From assembly GCF_020685205.1 (NCBI RefSeq), contig NZ_JAJERB010000001.1, positions 682,001 through 746,000 of the forward strand: a stretch of 64,000 nt of DNA, given 5' to 3'. Numbering within the stretch: the first letter of the stretch is position 1; the number at the start of each line of letters is the position of its first letter. The notes below the pieces were generated by a model. It was given only the letters and a program-made list of their open reading frames with translations, ran no database searches and was not told the origin of the DNA. This stretch comes from Hymenobacter translucens. Lineage in GTDB: Bacteria; Bacteroidota; Bacteroidia; Cytophagales; Hymenobacteraceae. Below, in pieces: positions 16,918 through 26,094 of this stretch. Position numbers and translations under genes: made by a program.

Positions 16918-17361
16918 TTACATCATTACTGCGGGGGCAGCGGGGCTTTCGGGAGTAACGTTCATGGCTACCGTGCGCTGCGTGGTCGTTTGCAGCTGCA
17001 GCTCGTAGCGGAACTTCTCTTTGCCCACCTTCACGACTACGGCGTACTTGCCGTCCTGCATGTCGCGGAAATTGAACTTGTGACCGTGTACTACGCCGGT
17101 GTAGCCTTCCTTGAACAGCGTGCGGCCGTTGGCAAGGTTTACGATTTCCAGGGTTCCGGCCTTCTGCTGGGGGTTGCTGATGCGGACGCGGAAGCTGGTT
17201 TCGTCCATTTTTTCAACGGCTACCGGCTGGGGCTGCTGGCCTACCTGAGCCAGGGCCGGACGGGCTGCGAAGGTGCCAACGAAGCCGGCCAGAACGACCA
17301 GGGTGCGCAGGGCAGTGCGGGCGGCGGAAGAGGTTTGGGGGAAGCGGAAGGAGATTTTCAT
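16918..17361 (-). CDS. small secreted beta-sandwich protein, DUF3244-like
   Basis: A 147-aa exported protein. The signal peptide has a basic start (MKISFRFPQTSSAARTALR), a hydrophobic core (LVVLAGFVGTFAA) and a cleavage site near PALAQ. The mature part has the order FRVRISNPQQKAGTLEIVN, GRTLFKEGY, FNFRDMQDGKYAVVVKVGKEKF, which resembles the small Ig-like beta-sandwich modules (DUF3244 / T9SS C-terminal-domain-like) of Bacteroidota. The function is unknown. The ATG at 17361 begins the signal peptide; the longer open frame to 17409 lacks a reason to be used. Confidence 0.7.
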   Translation of the reverse strand: MKISFRFPQTSSAARTALRTLVVLAGFVGTFAARPALAQVGQQPQPVAVEKMDETSFRVRISNPQQKAGTLEIVNLANGRTLFKEGYTGVVHGHKFNFRDMQDGKYAVVVKVGKEKFRYELQLQTTTQRTVAMNVTPESPAAPAVMM

Positions 17362-17664
17362 GATAAGTAAGGTTTTTTGTGTCTGTATAATTGGTAGATA
17401 GAATGTCACTCTTAAGCGTTGCCCAATGGTTTCAAAAGAGTGTAGAAAACATTCTGACTAATACATAATGCCCTGATATTCAATGGAATAATTTTTACGT
17501 TTTTTTTGACTTGACAACTTCCGCTCAGAAGCAGCTGACAGCTGCCATTTTGAGTTGGCTTGCTGCATATGGCAACGGGATTCAGAGTTGAACAACTAAG
17601 GCTTCATCCTCCTTCCTGCGCAGTGTTCGGACCTGAGCCATTGGCCTGGGCTTACCCGCCGTTG
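17362..17664. other. AT-rich intergenic region
   Basis: A spacer of 303 bp upstream of the small secreted gene and downstream of the CtlX-like gene. Positions 17440-17520 are strikingly AT-rich for this genome and include an 8-T run. A loose promoter (TTTTG, 18 bp, TAAGAGTG) can be read on the minus strand near 17435-17404. No reading frame or hairpin of note. Confidence 0.4.
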
Positions 17665-18585
17665 CTAGCGGGCGGGCAAAAACACTTCCGCCAGCATGCA
17701 CCGGGCACTGCCGCCCCCGATGGTTTCGATTGTCGGGATAGGCAGGGGCAGCAACTTGGCGTACCGCCCCAGTACTGCCCGCTGTTCGCCCGTGAGGGCA
17801 TCGTAGGCGCTTTGCGACATTACCAGCAGCTCCGCACCAGCGGCCGACTCCAGCGTCAGCATGTTGCCGGCGAAACGGGCTACCTGCTCCCGCGAAATTG
17901 CCACTACTTCGTGCCCCGTGTCGGCTAGTAGCTGCTGCACCATCTTTCGCTCGGCCTCATCGGCGATGCTTTCCAGGCAGACCACGGCAAACCGCGCCCC
18001 CACGCACATCATTACGTTGGTGTGGTAGATGGCGTGGCCCCGGGCGTCGAGGGCGTGAAACGAAACGGGGCGGTACGCCAGGCGGGCGGCTACATCCGCT
18101 AACAGCACGGCATCAGTGCGGGGCGAAAGCGCAGCGTAAACGATGCGGTGCTCATGGTCGAAAATCATGCTGCCGGTGCCTTCCAGAAAACGACCCTCTT
18201 CCTCCATCCCCGACAAGTCGATGATTTCGCTGATCTGGAACTGCCGGCCCAGAATGCTCACGATATCCGGGCGGCGCTCCGGGCGGCGGTTGGGCGCGCA
18301 CATCGGGTACAGCAGCACCCGGCCGTCGGGGTGCAGCGTCAGCCAGTTGTTCGGGAAGACGGCATCGGGCTTGGCAGGCTCGGCGGTGTCCTCAAACACC
18401 AGCACTTCCACGCCCGCGTCCCGGAGCCGGCGCACGGCTTCGTCGAACTCGGCAAAGGCCAGGCTCTGCACGGCGGCTTCGTCGAGGCTGCCCAGGGCTT
18501 GCTGAAAATGGTTGGAAACGGCCGTTTCGGCATTAAAGGAAAACCGGGCGGGGCGAACCAGGAAAACGGTACGGGCAGACTGCAT
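17665..18585 (-). CDS. ctlX: CtlX-like amidinohydrolase (citrulline/arginine-type guanidino hydrolase)
   Basis: A 306-aa member of the amidinotransferase / DDAH superfamily. It has the VRPARFSFNAETAVSNHFQ N-terminus of the citrulline-utilisation hydrolase subgroup, PDAVFPNNWLTLHPDG, FLEGTGSMIFDHEHR with the active-site acid region, the catalytic His in AIYHTNVMM (H188), and the nucleophilic cysteine C296 in IGGGSARCMLAE. It should cleave a guanidino or ureido group from an arginine-like substrate. CtlX assignment is by resemblance; arginine deiminase-like alternatives are less likely because of length. The ATG at 18585 fits the family start. Confidence 0.82.
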   Translation of the reverse strand: MQSARTVFLVRPARFSFNAETAVSNHFQQALGSLDEAAVQSLAFAEFDEAVRRLRDAGVEVLVFEDTAEPAKPDAVFPNNWLTLHPDGRVLLYPMCAPNRRPERRPDIVSILGRQFQISEIIDLSGMEEEGRFLEGTGSMIFDHEHRIVYAALSPRTDAVLLADVAARLAYRPVSFHALDARGHAIYHTNVMMCVGARFAVVCLESIADEAERKMVQQLLADTGHEVVAISREQVARFAGNMLTLESAAGAELLVMSQSAYDALTGEQRAVLGRYAKLLPLPIPTIETIGGGSARCMLAEVFLPAR

Positions 18586-18743
18586 AAGCGTGAAATCAAC
18601 CCCGGACGTCACCTTATTTGCCGGGGTGAGCAAGTTGGCAAATTTCCCGCGGGCAGCCCGGCTTGCCCTATTCGGCGGGTGCCCCAGGTCCGGTTCGGAG
18701 ATTTCACCGCTGTTGGGGCCCCACGCTATGATTGCATCCACTG

Positions 18744-18911
18744 ATGCGCCTGCTGCTCACCCTCACCCTGCTTCGAGCGTATCTGACCACCTCTGCCCAG
18801 GTCTTTCAGCCGGGCCTCGATGTGCTGGCCAACCGCGACGTGTTTACCGCTAGCTCTACTCTGGGAGTTCGCCTCAGCGGCCGCACCGGTACCAAGCCGA
18901 CCCTGAACTGA
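18744..18911 (+). pseudogene. short reading frame, possible remnant of a NamZ (DUF1343)-like gene
   Basis: A 55-codon frame from ATG 18744: hydrophobic leader MRLLLTLTLLRAYLTTSAQ, then FQPGLDVLANRDVFTA and a stop at 18909. The segment PGLDVLANRD resembles the opening of DUF1343 (exo-muramidase NamZ-like) proteins, which are normally around 400 aa. Nothing further of such a protein is readable before the convergent gene at 18956. It is either a truncated remnant or a chance frame. Confidence 0.25.
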
Positions 18912-18955
18912 CTTTGCCGGGCCCACAGGCTGATGAGAGCCAGCCCGACGGAACG

Positions 18956-21466
18956 CTACAGCTTGTAGGCCTTCAGCTTGTCAGCCGTGAAGACGTACAC
19001 GATGTTATCGACCGGATCAAACATATAGTCGGCCGACTTATCGTCAATCTGCACGCTGCTTTCGCCTTTGCCGCTGCGCTTGTTGAACTTGACCAGCTTG
19101 AAGCCGGCCGCGTCCCCACCTTCGGCTTTGGTGAGCATGAGCTGATAGTTCAGGGCGCTGGCAGTGCGGGCAAACCGGTCCCGCACGTGCTTCCCGGCAT
19201 CTCCGCTCAGCCCCTCGTACGACTCGGCCGTAGCGGCCCAGACCATCCGGTCGGTTGCGGTACTGGTGGCCTTGGTCCGGCCTTCCGCATCGTCGGCACC
19301 GAAGCTGGCGGCGGCCAGGGGCAGGGCGTGGTTCCAGGCGCTGCCGCCGGCGGGAGCCAACTCTTCGCTGTAGACCAGCTTGCCCTTGAAGTCGACTTTC
19401 GCCACGCCGAGGCTGCTGAGCACGACCACTCCGTCGTCGGTGACTTCAAGCTGGGGTACTTCCTCTTCCTGAAGCTTTAGCGGCAGCTTGTCCTTATACA
19501 GCAGTACCTCCTCGCCTTTCGTGGGGTTCACGCGGCCCAGGTAGCCGTTGTCGAAGAAGTAGATGTCGTCGTTGAGCTTAAGGTTGGACTTGCTGGTGGG
19601 CGCGAAGTACTTGGTCCGGCCCGACGAGGCGTAGGTCTTCGGGTCGAAGAAGTCGATGCACACGGCGCTCTGCACGCCCATTCCCTTGCCGCTCGTGAAA
19701 ATCTGCCCGTAGTTCTGCCCCCCGGTGCTAAAGGTTTTCTCGGCTTTGAGCTTGAGGTTGCCCAGATCAATCTGCTTGATGGTGGAGCCTCCCACGGTGC
19801 TGGTGCAGATAACGAACAAATCAGGGCCCAGGTGCTCCATGTCGCCGGCGGTGCCGATGATGCTGACCTCGCCGGTCTTCAGCTCCTGACAGTTCACCTT
19901 ATTAAAGAGACGTAACGCCAGTACGCTTTTCGTTTGCTGCCCGATGATGACTTCCTCCGGACCCAACTCGTGGTAGATCAGCTGGGTAGTGGCCATGGGT
20001 GCTTCGGCATTCACCTGCCCGGTCAGCAGGTTTACGTTGCTCAGGTAGCCATCCTTGAGCACGCCCACCATGTCGGGGGTGCCAGTAGGAAAGACGGCAA
20101 ACGTGGCGCTGGGCCCGCCCGCGGCCGGGGCCAGGGACTTGAGCGGGGTGTTGAATAGCAGCTTGCCGCCGCGCGAGTCCACGGCCGTAACGCCGAAGCC
20201 GGAATAGAACAGCACCCGGCCGTCGGCGGGGCGGTCCACGACTTTCAGGGGCTGGGCCCGGCTGTCTGATACGGGCAGAGAGACCAGCTTTTCGCCGGTT
20301 ACCGCATCCAGGACAAGCACCTCGGTGGCTTTGTCGCTGGTGCCCCACACGAGGATGTTACCCGATTTCACCACCCGGTTGGTCAGGTGCCCGACCGTGC
20401 CGGGATGATAGACCACTTTGCCGGTTGTGCTGTTGATAATCTGGCTGGGCAGGGTGCGCGACACGACCTGCACGAAGGTGGTACCGTTGATAAGCCGGAT
20501 GCCCGAGGCCTGGTCGGCCTTGGCCTGCCAAAGCTCCTCGCCCGTAACGCGGGACACGCACTGAAGCACACCGGCGCGCAGCATCAGGATATTGCCATCA
20601 ATAGTAAGGCCCCGCTGTTGGCAGGGCCCGGTGGCCGGTTTGGCCCAGAGTTGCCCAACCGTGGGCGCGGGGGAGGCCGGCGCGGCCCCCACCTTATCGG
20701 GAACCGCCGGCACCGGCGCCGGGTCCGCCTTGGGCGCGGGAGCCGCCGGCTTGGAAATCGGGTCGACGGGGGCACTCACCGGTTTGGCTGCGGCTTTTTC
20801 CAGGGTCAGCTGCTCCGCCACGACGGGCTTGGCAGCCGGCGCGGCACCGGCCGGCACCGGCTCTTTGGCAGCCGGCTCGGCTACGGCTACTTTGTCCTGG
20901 CTTGCTGCCAGGGGCTGAGCCGGGGCCGGCTCTTTTTCTTTGGCGGTAGCAATGGCCGGCTCCCCGGTTGCGGCCGGAGTGCTGGCCGGGGTGCCGACAC
21001 TGGTCGTCTGCTCGGCGGGCTTTGGAGCGGCCGGGGCGGCCAGGCTGCCACCGGAAGCGTCGGCCGGGGCGGAAACCATCTGCACGGGCACTGACTGCGA
21101 CGCAGGCGGATTGCTGACCGGCTGCTCGATCATGATTACTTTTTCCTTGGGCGTGGTCGTTTCGCCATTGATAAACTTCTCCCGCTTACCGTTGGAGTAG
21201 ATGATCATGAACACGTCCGTCTTCTTGATATTATAAAGCGGACCATCCAGAAAATCGAAGCGCTTATACTTGATAACGTCTTCGGTTATTTCCAGCACCT
21301 TGGTTTCAATCTCGGTCTTGTCGTTGCGCAGAATAACGTCCTGCGCCTGCCCGCTAAGCGTAGCCAGCAGCAGGGCGACCAGCACCAGAATCATTCGTTT
21401 ACCGGTTGCCCGCACCCCGGTGTGCAGGGCCGGAGCCAAGCCTACGTTTGTGTACAGTTGTTTCAT
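18956..21466 (-). CDS. large secreted protein with PQQ-like propeller domain
   Basis: 836 aa. The N-terminus has a signal-like segment (MILVLVALLLATLSGQAQ, residues 25-42). Next is a small Bacteroidota module at about 43-100 (DVILRNDKTEIETKVLEI, DGPLYNIKKTDVFMIIYSNG). A Pro/Ala-rich low-complexity linker spans about 110-285. The rest (about 290-836) contains repeated blades with VLDAVTGEKLVSLPV, DGRVLFYSGFGVTAVDSRGGKLLF and DNGYLGRVNPTKGEEVLLYKD, resembling PQQ-type WD-like beta-propeller proteins. No enzyme motif is seen, so a binding or scaffold role is more likely than dehydrogenase activity. It is monocistronic. Confidence 0.72.
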   Translation of the reverse strand: MKQLYTNVGLAPALHTGVRATGKRMILVLVALLLATLSGQAQDVILRNDKTEIETKVLEITEDVIKYKRFDFLDGPLYNIKKTDVFMIIYSNGKREKFINGETTTPKEKVIMIEQPVSNPPASQSVPVQMVSAPADASGGSLAAPAAPKPAEQTTSVGTPASTPAATGEPAIATAKEKEPAPAQPLAASQDKVAVAEPAAKEPVPAGAAPAAKPVVAEQLTLEKAAAKPVSAPVDPISKPAAPAPKADPAPVPAVPDKVGAAPASPAPTVGQLWAKPATGPCQQRGLTIDGNILMLRAGVLQCVSRVTGEELWQAKADQASGIRLINGTTFVQVVSRTLPSQIINSTTGKVVYHPGTVGHLTNRVVKSGNILVWGTSDKATEVLVLDAVTGEKLVSLPVSDSRAQPLKVVDRPADGRVLFYSGFGVTAVDSRGGKLLFNTPLKSLAPAAGGPSATFAVFPTGTPDMVGVLKDGYLSNVNLLTGQVNAEAPMATTQLIYHELGPEEVIIGQQTKSVLALRLFNKVNCQELKTGEVSIIGTAGDMEHLGPDLFVICTSTVGGSTIKQIDLGNLKLKAEKTFSTGGQNYGQIFTSGKGMGVQSAVCIDFFDPKTYASSGRTKYFAPTSKSNLKLNDDIYFFDNGYLGRVNPTKGEEVLLYKDKLPLKLQEEEVPQLEVTDDGVVVLSSLGVAKVDFKGKLVYSEELAPAGGSAWNHALPLAAASFGADDAEGRTKATSTATDRMVWAATAESYEGLSGDAGKHVRDRFARTASALNYQLMLTKAEGGDAAGFKLVKFNKRSGKGESSVQIDDKSADYMFDPVDNIVYVFTADKLKAYKL

Positions 21467-21539
21467 AGCGGCGGGGTGATGAGCAAATGAATAAAGACGA
21501 GCTTTGGGGGCTTTGGCACGAGTTCAATGCCCCAGCCAG

Positions 21540-21557
21540 TACTTAGCTAGCATAGTA
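21540..21557. promoter_or_regulatory. imperfect palindrome upstream of the propeller gene
   Basis: TACTTAGCTAGCATAGTA pairs in 7 of 9 positions about its centre and lies 74 bp upstream of the ATG at 21466. It could be an operator; nothing else supports this. Confidence 0.2.
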
Positions 21558-21711
21558 CAAAGAACGTAAAATTTGTGCTTTTTCCCAACAAGCAGGCAGC
21601 AGCAATTCGCTGCCGTGCTGGCAGATAGGGCAAGAATGCCCCGCGCAGGCCTTATTTCCCATTCCAGGACCCGTCGGTATTATTCAGCGAAACCCGCCAA
21701 GCTCTCCGGTA

Positions 21712-24645
21712 CTAGTGCTGCAGCAAACGGGTGGAGGCCGAGCCGGTGGGCGTCAGCACACGGAGCAGGTAGAGGCCCGGGGCCGGGGCGAAAGGCAGCG
21801 GGTAGCGCTGACGCGCGGCTGAGGGCTGGAGTTGCACCTCTCCCACTACCCGACCCACCGGGCTAAGCAGCTGCAGCCGCACCGGCTGGCCCTGAGCGCC
21901 CTCAACCTCTACTTCTGCCTGCCGGCCCTGCACCGGGTTGCCCAGCACCCGCACCTGCAGCACAGCCGTTGTCCGGCCCGGGCCCACGGCCGTGAGCCGG
22001 CACTGGGCAGGCACATCGGTCGACCAGTCGGCGGGAACCATGCTCAGCAGGGTTCCCAGGTGGCCGTGCCCGCTCACGTCCAGGGCCACGGTGCCGGTGC
22101 CTTCGTTGCAGGGCCAGTACCCTTCTAGCCCGGGCGCCGTGGCGCTGACCGCGCAGGCGTTGGCCTGAATTTCGGCTGTCGTCAGCGCCCGCGTCCAGAC
22201 GCGCAGCTCGTCGAGCGAGCCGCTCAGCATCCGGTTGCCGTCGTAGTTGCGGCCAAAGGTGAAGACCCCGCTGGCAGCCGCATTGCCGCTTACGCTGAGT
22301 GTGGCGTCGAGCTGCCCATTTACATACAGTTTCATGGCCGAGCCGTCGTACGTGGCGGCCACGTGGTACCAGGTATTGGCCGACAAGGATGTCGCGGAAT
22401 TCAGCTTACGGCCCATACCCCCGATGGTAAGCACAAACTGCAGCCGGTTGGCCGCCAGGCCGGCGTCGCCGAGGCGGATCAAAGCCGTGTTGTTGCTGTC
22501 CTCAATGCCCATCACGCTGGAAATAAACGGCGAGACGGTCTTAAAGGCGGCAGGCTTCAGCCAGCACTCCATGCTCAGGGCCGGGCCGCTCAGGTTAATG
22601 GGGCCGGCGTCCACGTACTTGGTAGCTCCGTCGTAAAGCAGAGCGCTATTGCCGCTCCCACTGCCCGGGGCTACCACGGTGATGTAGCTGGTACGGGTCA
22701 GGGAGTCGCGGCCGGCGGCATTGCTGGTCCAGAGCTTGATGGCGTAGGTGCCCGCCGCCGCGTAGCTCACCACCGGATGCACCGCCGTGCTGCTGGCCGG
22801 CGTACCGCCCACAAACGTCCAGCGGTAGGCCGTGCCGTTGGTGGTCGAGTTGGTGAGTTGAATAGGCTGGTTGGTTGTCACTGTCGTGGCGCTGGCGGTA
22901 AAGCTTACGACCGGGGCAGCCGTGGGCGCGCTGCTGCCATTAAACAGCCGCAGCCGGCCCAGGTTGAGCTGGTAGTTTGCTACCGGCGTGGCCGAGGCGG
23001 CCTGCACCCCAATAACGGCCAGCTCCCGCCCGGCGTAAGGGGCCAGGCTAAAGGTGCGCACCTCCCACTGGCTGGATGGCACCGCTCCCAGGTCGAGCAG
23101 CTCGGGCGTTGCCAGGTTGTCGGCGAAGTACAGGGCCAGGCGGGTGTTGGTGGCCCCGGCAGCGGCTTTGAAAATCAGTTCGCAGCTGGTCTGGGCGGTG
23201 ATGGGCAGCCGGCTCTGGTAGAGCTTCACGGTGGCGCTGTTGGTACCGCTCAGGCTGCCGGCCAGCTTAAGGGAGTTGCCGGCGTAGTAGGCCTCGTCGA
23301 AGTCGAAACCCACGGTAACGGGGGCAGCGCCGGTTTTGGCCCACTGCCACGACGGCAGCAGACTTTGTTTAGCCATGTCGGTCCAGTTCTTCACGAGCTG
23401 CACCCCGTTGTTGGCAAACACCTTGCCCTGCCCTACCGAAAAGTAGGTATCGAAGGGCAGGGTGTGGATGACGCTGCGAACCGGAACGTAGTGGCCGAAG
23501 CCTTTCCAGCCGGTGGCATCAGGGATGGTGACGTCGAAATCGTCGCCGGCAAACAGGCGCTGCTCGGTGCGGTAGAAGCTGGCGTAGTCGGCGGCGTTGC
23601 TGCTGAAGCTGTTGAAGCCCCCGTTGTAGGTCAGGTTGGTGGCAAACAGACCAAACGAGAGCCGGGGCTGAGTCAGGTCGCCCCCCACGAAGTAGTTATC
23701 GGCCCAGGTAGTGCGGGCAAACATGGACTGGTTGGAGCGGGTCGGCCACAGGTCGGCGCCCATGTACACGTCGAACGGACTACGACCCAGGGCGTTGGCG
23801 GTAGCTACGGAGGTGTTGATGTTGGTAGCTCCCGACCAGAAATAATTGGTGAACATGGCGTCGCTGACCCGGGTCGGACCTTCCTGGAACAGCAGCTGGT
23901 TATTGGCATTCAGCGCGTTCTGGTAGGAGATGTTGCCGCCGGGCAGCATGGCGTCGTACCAGTGAATTTCCATTCCGGCGGGCCGGAGCTGCTGCAGCTG
24001 CTTGAGCAGGTTGCGAAACTCCGTGGCCGTGGCTGCCGGCACCGACGACTCCTGATTGAAAAACCAGCCGTCAAAGCCGTAGTAGGCGGCTACGTCGACC
24101 AGCTTGCGGGCGGCCGGGTAGTTGCCCAACGCATCCTTCTGAATCAGCACGTTCACGTCGGCCGCCGAAGTGAAAACGGAGCCGATAACCTTGACGCCGT
24201 TGCGGTGGGCGGTTTCCACCCAGGGCCGGGTGGGGATGGCCACGGGTCCGTCGAACCAGGTTAGCACGTCGATGTACTGCCAGTGGGTGAAGTTGAACAG
24301 GTTGAAGCGGTTCTGCTCGTTGAGGTAGCCGCCCCAGGTAGCCATGCCGTCGGGCACGTAGTTGATGCGGTGGCTGAAGCTCTGGGCCGGGTTGAGTTGG
24401 CTGGCGAGGCTGTTCTGCCGCGAAGCCAGGGGCACCCGGCTCACGTTGTCCGGTACGGCGGTGGGGCCGGTGGGGGTCCAGGCCAGCAGCTGGGTGGGCG
24501 TGAGCTTGGTGTACTGCGCCGCAGGCTCCATCTGGGCGGCGGCCCGGGAAATGCCCAGGCTGGTCAGCAAAATCAGGCTCAGCCAGACCCGGGACCGGAC
24601 AGCAGAAAAGGTAAGGAAAGGCAGGAAGAGGTAGCGTTGTTTCAT
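21712..24645 (-). CDS. T9SS-secreted GH85 endo-beta-N-acetylglucosaminidase with PKD and LamG domains
   Basis: This 977-aa multidomain exoenzyme should cut the chitobiose core of N-glycans on glycoproteins. A signal peptide (MKQRYLFLPFLTFSAV to about residue 38, AAAQ) is followed by a GH85 domain (about 90-430) with FNLFNFTHWQYIDVLTWFDG, WVETAHRNGVKVIGSVF, and GFDGWFFNQES. N197 and E199 form the N-x-E catalytic pair of the family. Then come a galactose-binding-like module (about 430-580), a PKD domain (PVVSFTASATTVTTNQPIQL), a LamG/concanavalin-like domain (ALSMECWLKPAAF, NTWYHVAATYDGSAMKLYVN), and a C-terminal T9SS sorting domain (GRVVGEVQL, GLYLLRVLT). The ATG at 24645 is chosen because a promoter box lies at 24691-24685, downstream of the next start (24687). 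Confidence 0.88.
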   Translation of the reverse strand: MKQRYLFLPFLTFSAVRSRVWLSLILLTSLGISRAAAQMEPAAQYTKLTPTQLLAWTPTGPTAVPDNVSRVPLASRQNSLASQLNPAQSFSHRINYVPDGMATWGGYLNEQNRFNLFNFTHWQYIDVLTWFDGPVAIPTRPWVETAHRNGVKVIGSVFTSAADVNVLIQKDALGNYPAARKLVDVAAYYGFDGWFFNQESSVPAATATEFRNLLKQLQQLRPAGMEIHWYDAMLPGGNISYQNALNANNQLLFQEGPTRVSDAMFTNYFWSGATNINTSVATANALGRSPFDVYMGADLWPTRSNQSMFARTTWADNYFVGGDLTQPRLSFGLFATNLTYNGGFNSFSSNAADYASFYRTEQRLFAGDDFDVTIPDATGWKGFGHYVPVRSVIHTLPFDTYFSVGQGKVFANNGVQLVKNWTDMAKQSLLPSWQWAKTGAAPVTVGFDFDEAYYAGNSLKLAGSLSGTNSATVKLYQSRLPITAQTSCELIFKAAAGATNTRLALYFADNLATPELLDLGAVPSSQWEVRTFSLAPYAGRELAVIGVQAASATPVANYQLNLGRLRLFNGSSAPTAAPVVSFTASATTVTTNQPIQLTNSTTNGTAYRWTFVGGTPASSTAVHPVVSYAAAGTYAIKLWTSNAAGRDSLTRTSYITVVAPGSGSGNSALLYDGATKYVDAGPINLSGPALSMECWLKPAAFKTVSPFISSVMGIEDSNNTALIRLGDAGLAANRLQFVLTIGGMGRKLNSATSLSANTWYHVAATYDGSAMKLYVNGQLDATLSVSGNAAASGVFTFGRNYDGNRMLSGSLDELRVWTRALTTAEIQANACAVSATAPGLEGYWPCNEGTGTVALDVSGHGHLGTLLSMVPADWSTDVPAQCRLTAVGPGRTTAVLQVRVLGNPVQGRQAEVEVEGAQGQPVRLQLLSPVGRVVGEVQLQPSAARQRYPLPFAPAPGLYLLRVLTPTGSASTRLLQH

Positions 24646-24684
24646 GCGGCGTACAAGGGGATGGATACGGTCGGATATGGCCGT

Positions 24685-24716
24685 CAATGTACACTGCGCC
24701 AGGTGATTTCCGGCAA
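24685..24716 (-). promoter_or_regulatory. promoter of the GH85 gene
   Basis: On the minus strand TTG (24716-24714), a 22-bp spacer and TACATTG (24691-24685) resemble the Bacteroidota promoter. It predicts a leader of about 35-40 nt and argues for the ATG at 24645. Confidence 0.4.
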
Positions 24717-24815
24717 TTTTCAGTGGCTTCCCGGTACGATTCAGCCGGCCGGAGCCAGTCCACGCCTGGGTCTAAAGTCCTGAATTATGCTCTAACGGCA
24801 CTGCCAGCATAGTTC

Positions 24816-24832
24816 AAGCGAAATATTCGCTT
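24816..24832. promoter_or_regulatory. candidate operator upstream of an MBL hydrolase gene
   Basis: AAGCGAAATATTCGCTT has perfect 7-bp arms around a 3-nt centre. It directly abuts a -7-like TTCTTTTG (24831-24838), so a bound repressor would cover the promoter of the gene starting at 24893. Confidence 0.4.
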
Positions 24833-24892
24833 CTTTTGCCGGTCTTGGCGGGCCAGCTGTCCGGGCCAGCCTTCCATCAGCCCCTACCCGCC

Positions 24893-25591
24893 ATGCAGCT
24901 CATCACCCCCTCCCTTTTCCAGATCAGCCTCGGTCCCGTCAACGCCTTTGTGGTCGAGGACGACGGGCTCACGCTGATTGACACCGGCTACCAAAACAGC
25001 CTCGACAAGATCTTTGCCGCTATCCGCAAGGCCGGCCGGCAGCCTGACGACATCCGTCGCATCGTGCTTACCCATACCCATCCCGACCACGCCGGCAGCG
25101 CGGCTGCCATTCAGCGGCGCCTGGGGGTACCCATCTTTGCTCACGCCGCTGATGCACCCCTGCTCGAAAGCGGCGTGGCTGGCCGATTACCCCATCATCT
25201 GTCGCCGGGCTTGCTTAATTGGGTGCTGTTCAACGCCGTCATCAAGCGGAGCGAAAACGTGGTGGAGGCAGCCCCGGTACAGGTAAAGCTGGCGGATGGT
25301 GACGTAATACCCGGCGCCAAAGGAATGCGCGTGGTGCACACGCCGGGCCACAGCGCGGGTCATATTGCCCTGCAGGTGCCCGCGGAGGGCGTCCTGATCG
25401 TTGGCGACCTGTGCGCGAATATGGTGGGTCTGGGTTTCAGTATCGTGTACGAGGACCGGGCCCTGGGCCTGGCCAGTATCCGCAAAGTGGCTGCCCTCGA
25501 CTTCGACCAAGCGGTGTTCGGCCACGGCAAGCCCCTTACCAAAAATGCCAAGGAGAAGCTGCAAAAGGCCTTCGAAAAGTATGGGACCTAG
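24893..25591 (+). CDS. MBL-fold metallo-hydrolase
   Basis: A 232-aa metallo-beta-lactamase-fold hydrolase. The zinc motif is HTHPDH with H61, H63, D65 and H66; later ligands are in VVHTPGHSAGHIAL and LIVGDLCANM, and the closing His is in VFGHGKP. The N-terminal LFQISLGPVNAFVVED is common to glyoxalase II-like and related small-molecule hydrolases. The substrate is unknown. The ATG at 24893 begins the conserved domain. The last 4 bp overlap the convergent membrane-protein gene. A palindromic operator candidate precedes it. Confidence 0.88.
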   Translation: MQLITPSLFQISLGPVNAFVVEDDGLTLIDTGYQNSLDKIFAAIRKAGRQPDDIRRIVLTHTHPDHAGSAAAIQRRLGVPIFAHAADAPLLESGVAGRLPHHLSPGLLNWVLFNAVIKRSENVVEAAPVQVKLADGDVIPGAKGMRVVHTPGHSAGHIALQVPAEGVLIVGDLCANMVGLGFSIVYEDRALGLASIRKVAALDFDQAVFGHGKPLTKNAKEKLQKAFEKYGT

Positions 25592-26067
25592 CGGGCAGCC
25601 TGGTCTGCCTCACTGCCCTGCCCCTGGTTGGCTTCGCCTTGCAGCCGGATCCAGGGGCGGGCCGCCCGGATGAAATCATCACTGTTGAAGGTCAGCGAAA
25701 TGCCCGCGGCTCCGCTGAGCCGAATGGTAGTCGAGTAAAACGTGGTCCAGAGAGATTGCTCGGTCTGGAAAGGCTCCAGCGCCGACCAGGGAATCAGCAA
25801 AGGCGGGTGGCCCACCCGAAAAAGGGAGTTGACGGAAAGGGAAAGTCCATCGGGGGCTATGCCCGCCCGGATGGCATTCTGGTAGCTTACCACCCCGAGC
25901 CGGGCCCTGGGCAGCGTGATCTGCGACCCGGCCGGGGTGCTGACCACGCCAAACCGGGCGACCAGCCGGCTCCAGGCTACCTGTGAAATTCCCTTTACGA
26001 TCAGGCACCAGAAGCCGATAAAGAACCCGATGCCGGTCGGAATAAGCAAAGGCCAGTAGGACATCAT
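25588..26067 (-). CDS. hypothetical membrane-anchored protein
   Basis: A 159-aa protein with one strong N-terminal transmembrane segment (WPLLIPTGIGFFIGFWCLIV, about 5-24). A soluble beta-rich part follows, containing SQITLPRARLGVVSYQNAIRAG and LLIPWSALEPFQ, with a second weak hydrophobic stretch. The layout resembles small PH-like or band-7-adjacent membrane proteins, with no catalytic motif. Function unknown. It lies 27 bp behind another small membrane protein gene on the same strand, so the two probably form an operon. It is convergent with the MBL gene. Confidence 0.6.
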   Translation of the reverse strand: MMSYWPLLIPTGIGFFIGFWCLIVKGISQVAWSRLVARFGVVSTPAGSQITLPRARLGVVSYQNAIRAGIAPDGLSLSVNSLFRVGHPPLLIPWSALEPFQTEQSLWTTFYSTTIRLSGAAGISLTFNSDDFIRAARPWIRLQGEANQGQGSEADQAAR

Positions 26068-26094
26068 GCCGGTAAAGTACAGCCACGCAGCGGG

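Noticed and set aside
22363..24264. Open frame of 633 codons on the plus strand opposite the GH85 gene
   Set aside because: Translation is low-complexity and Gly/Val-rich with no recognisable motif, whereas the other strand encodes a clear multidomain enzyme.
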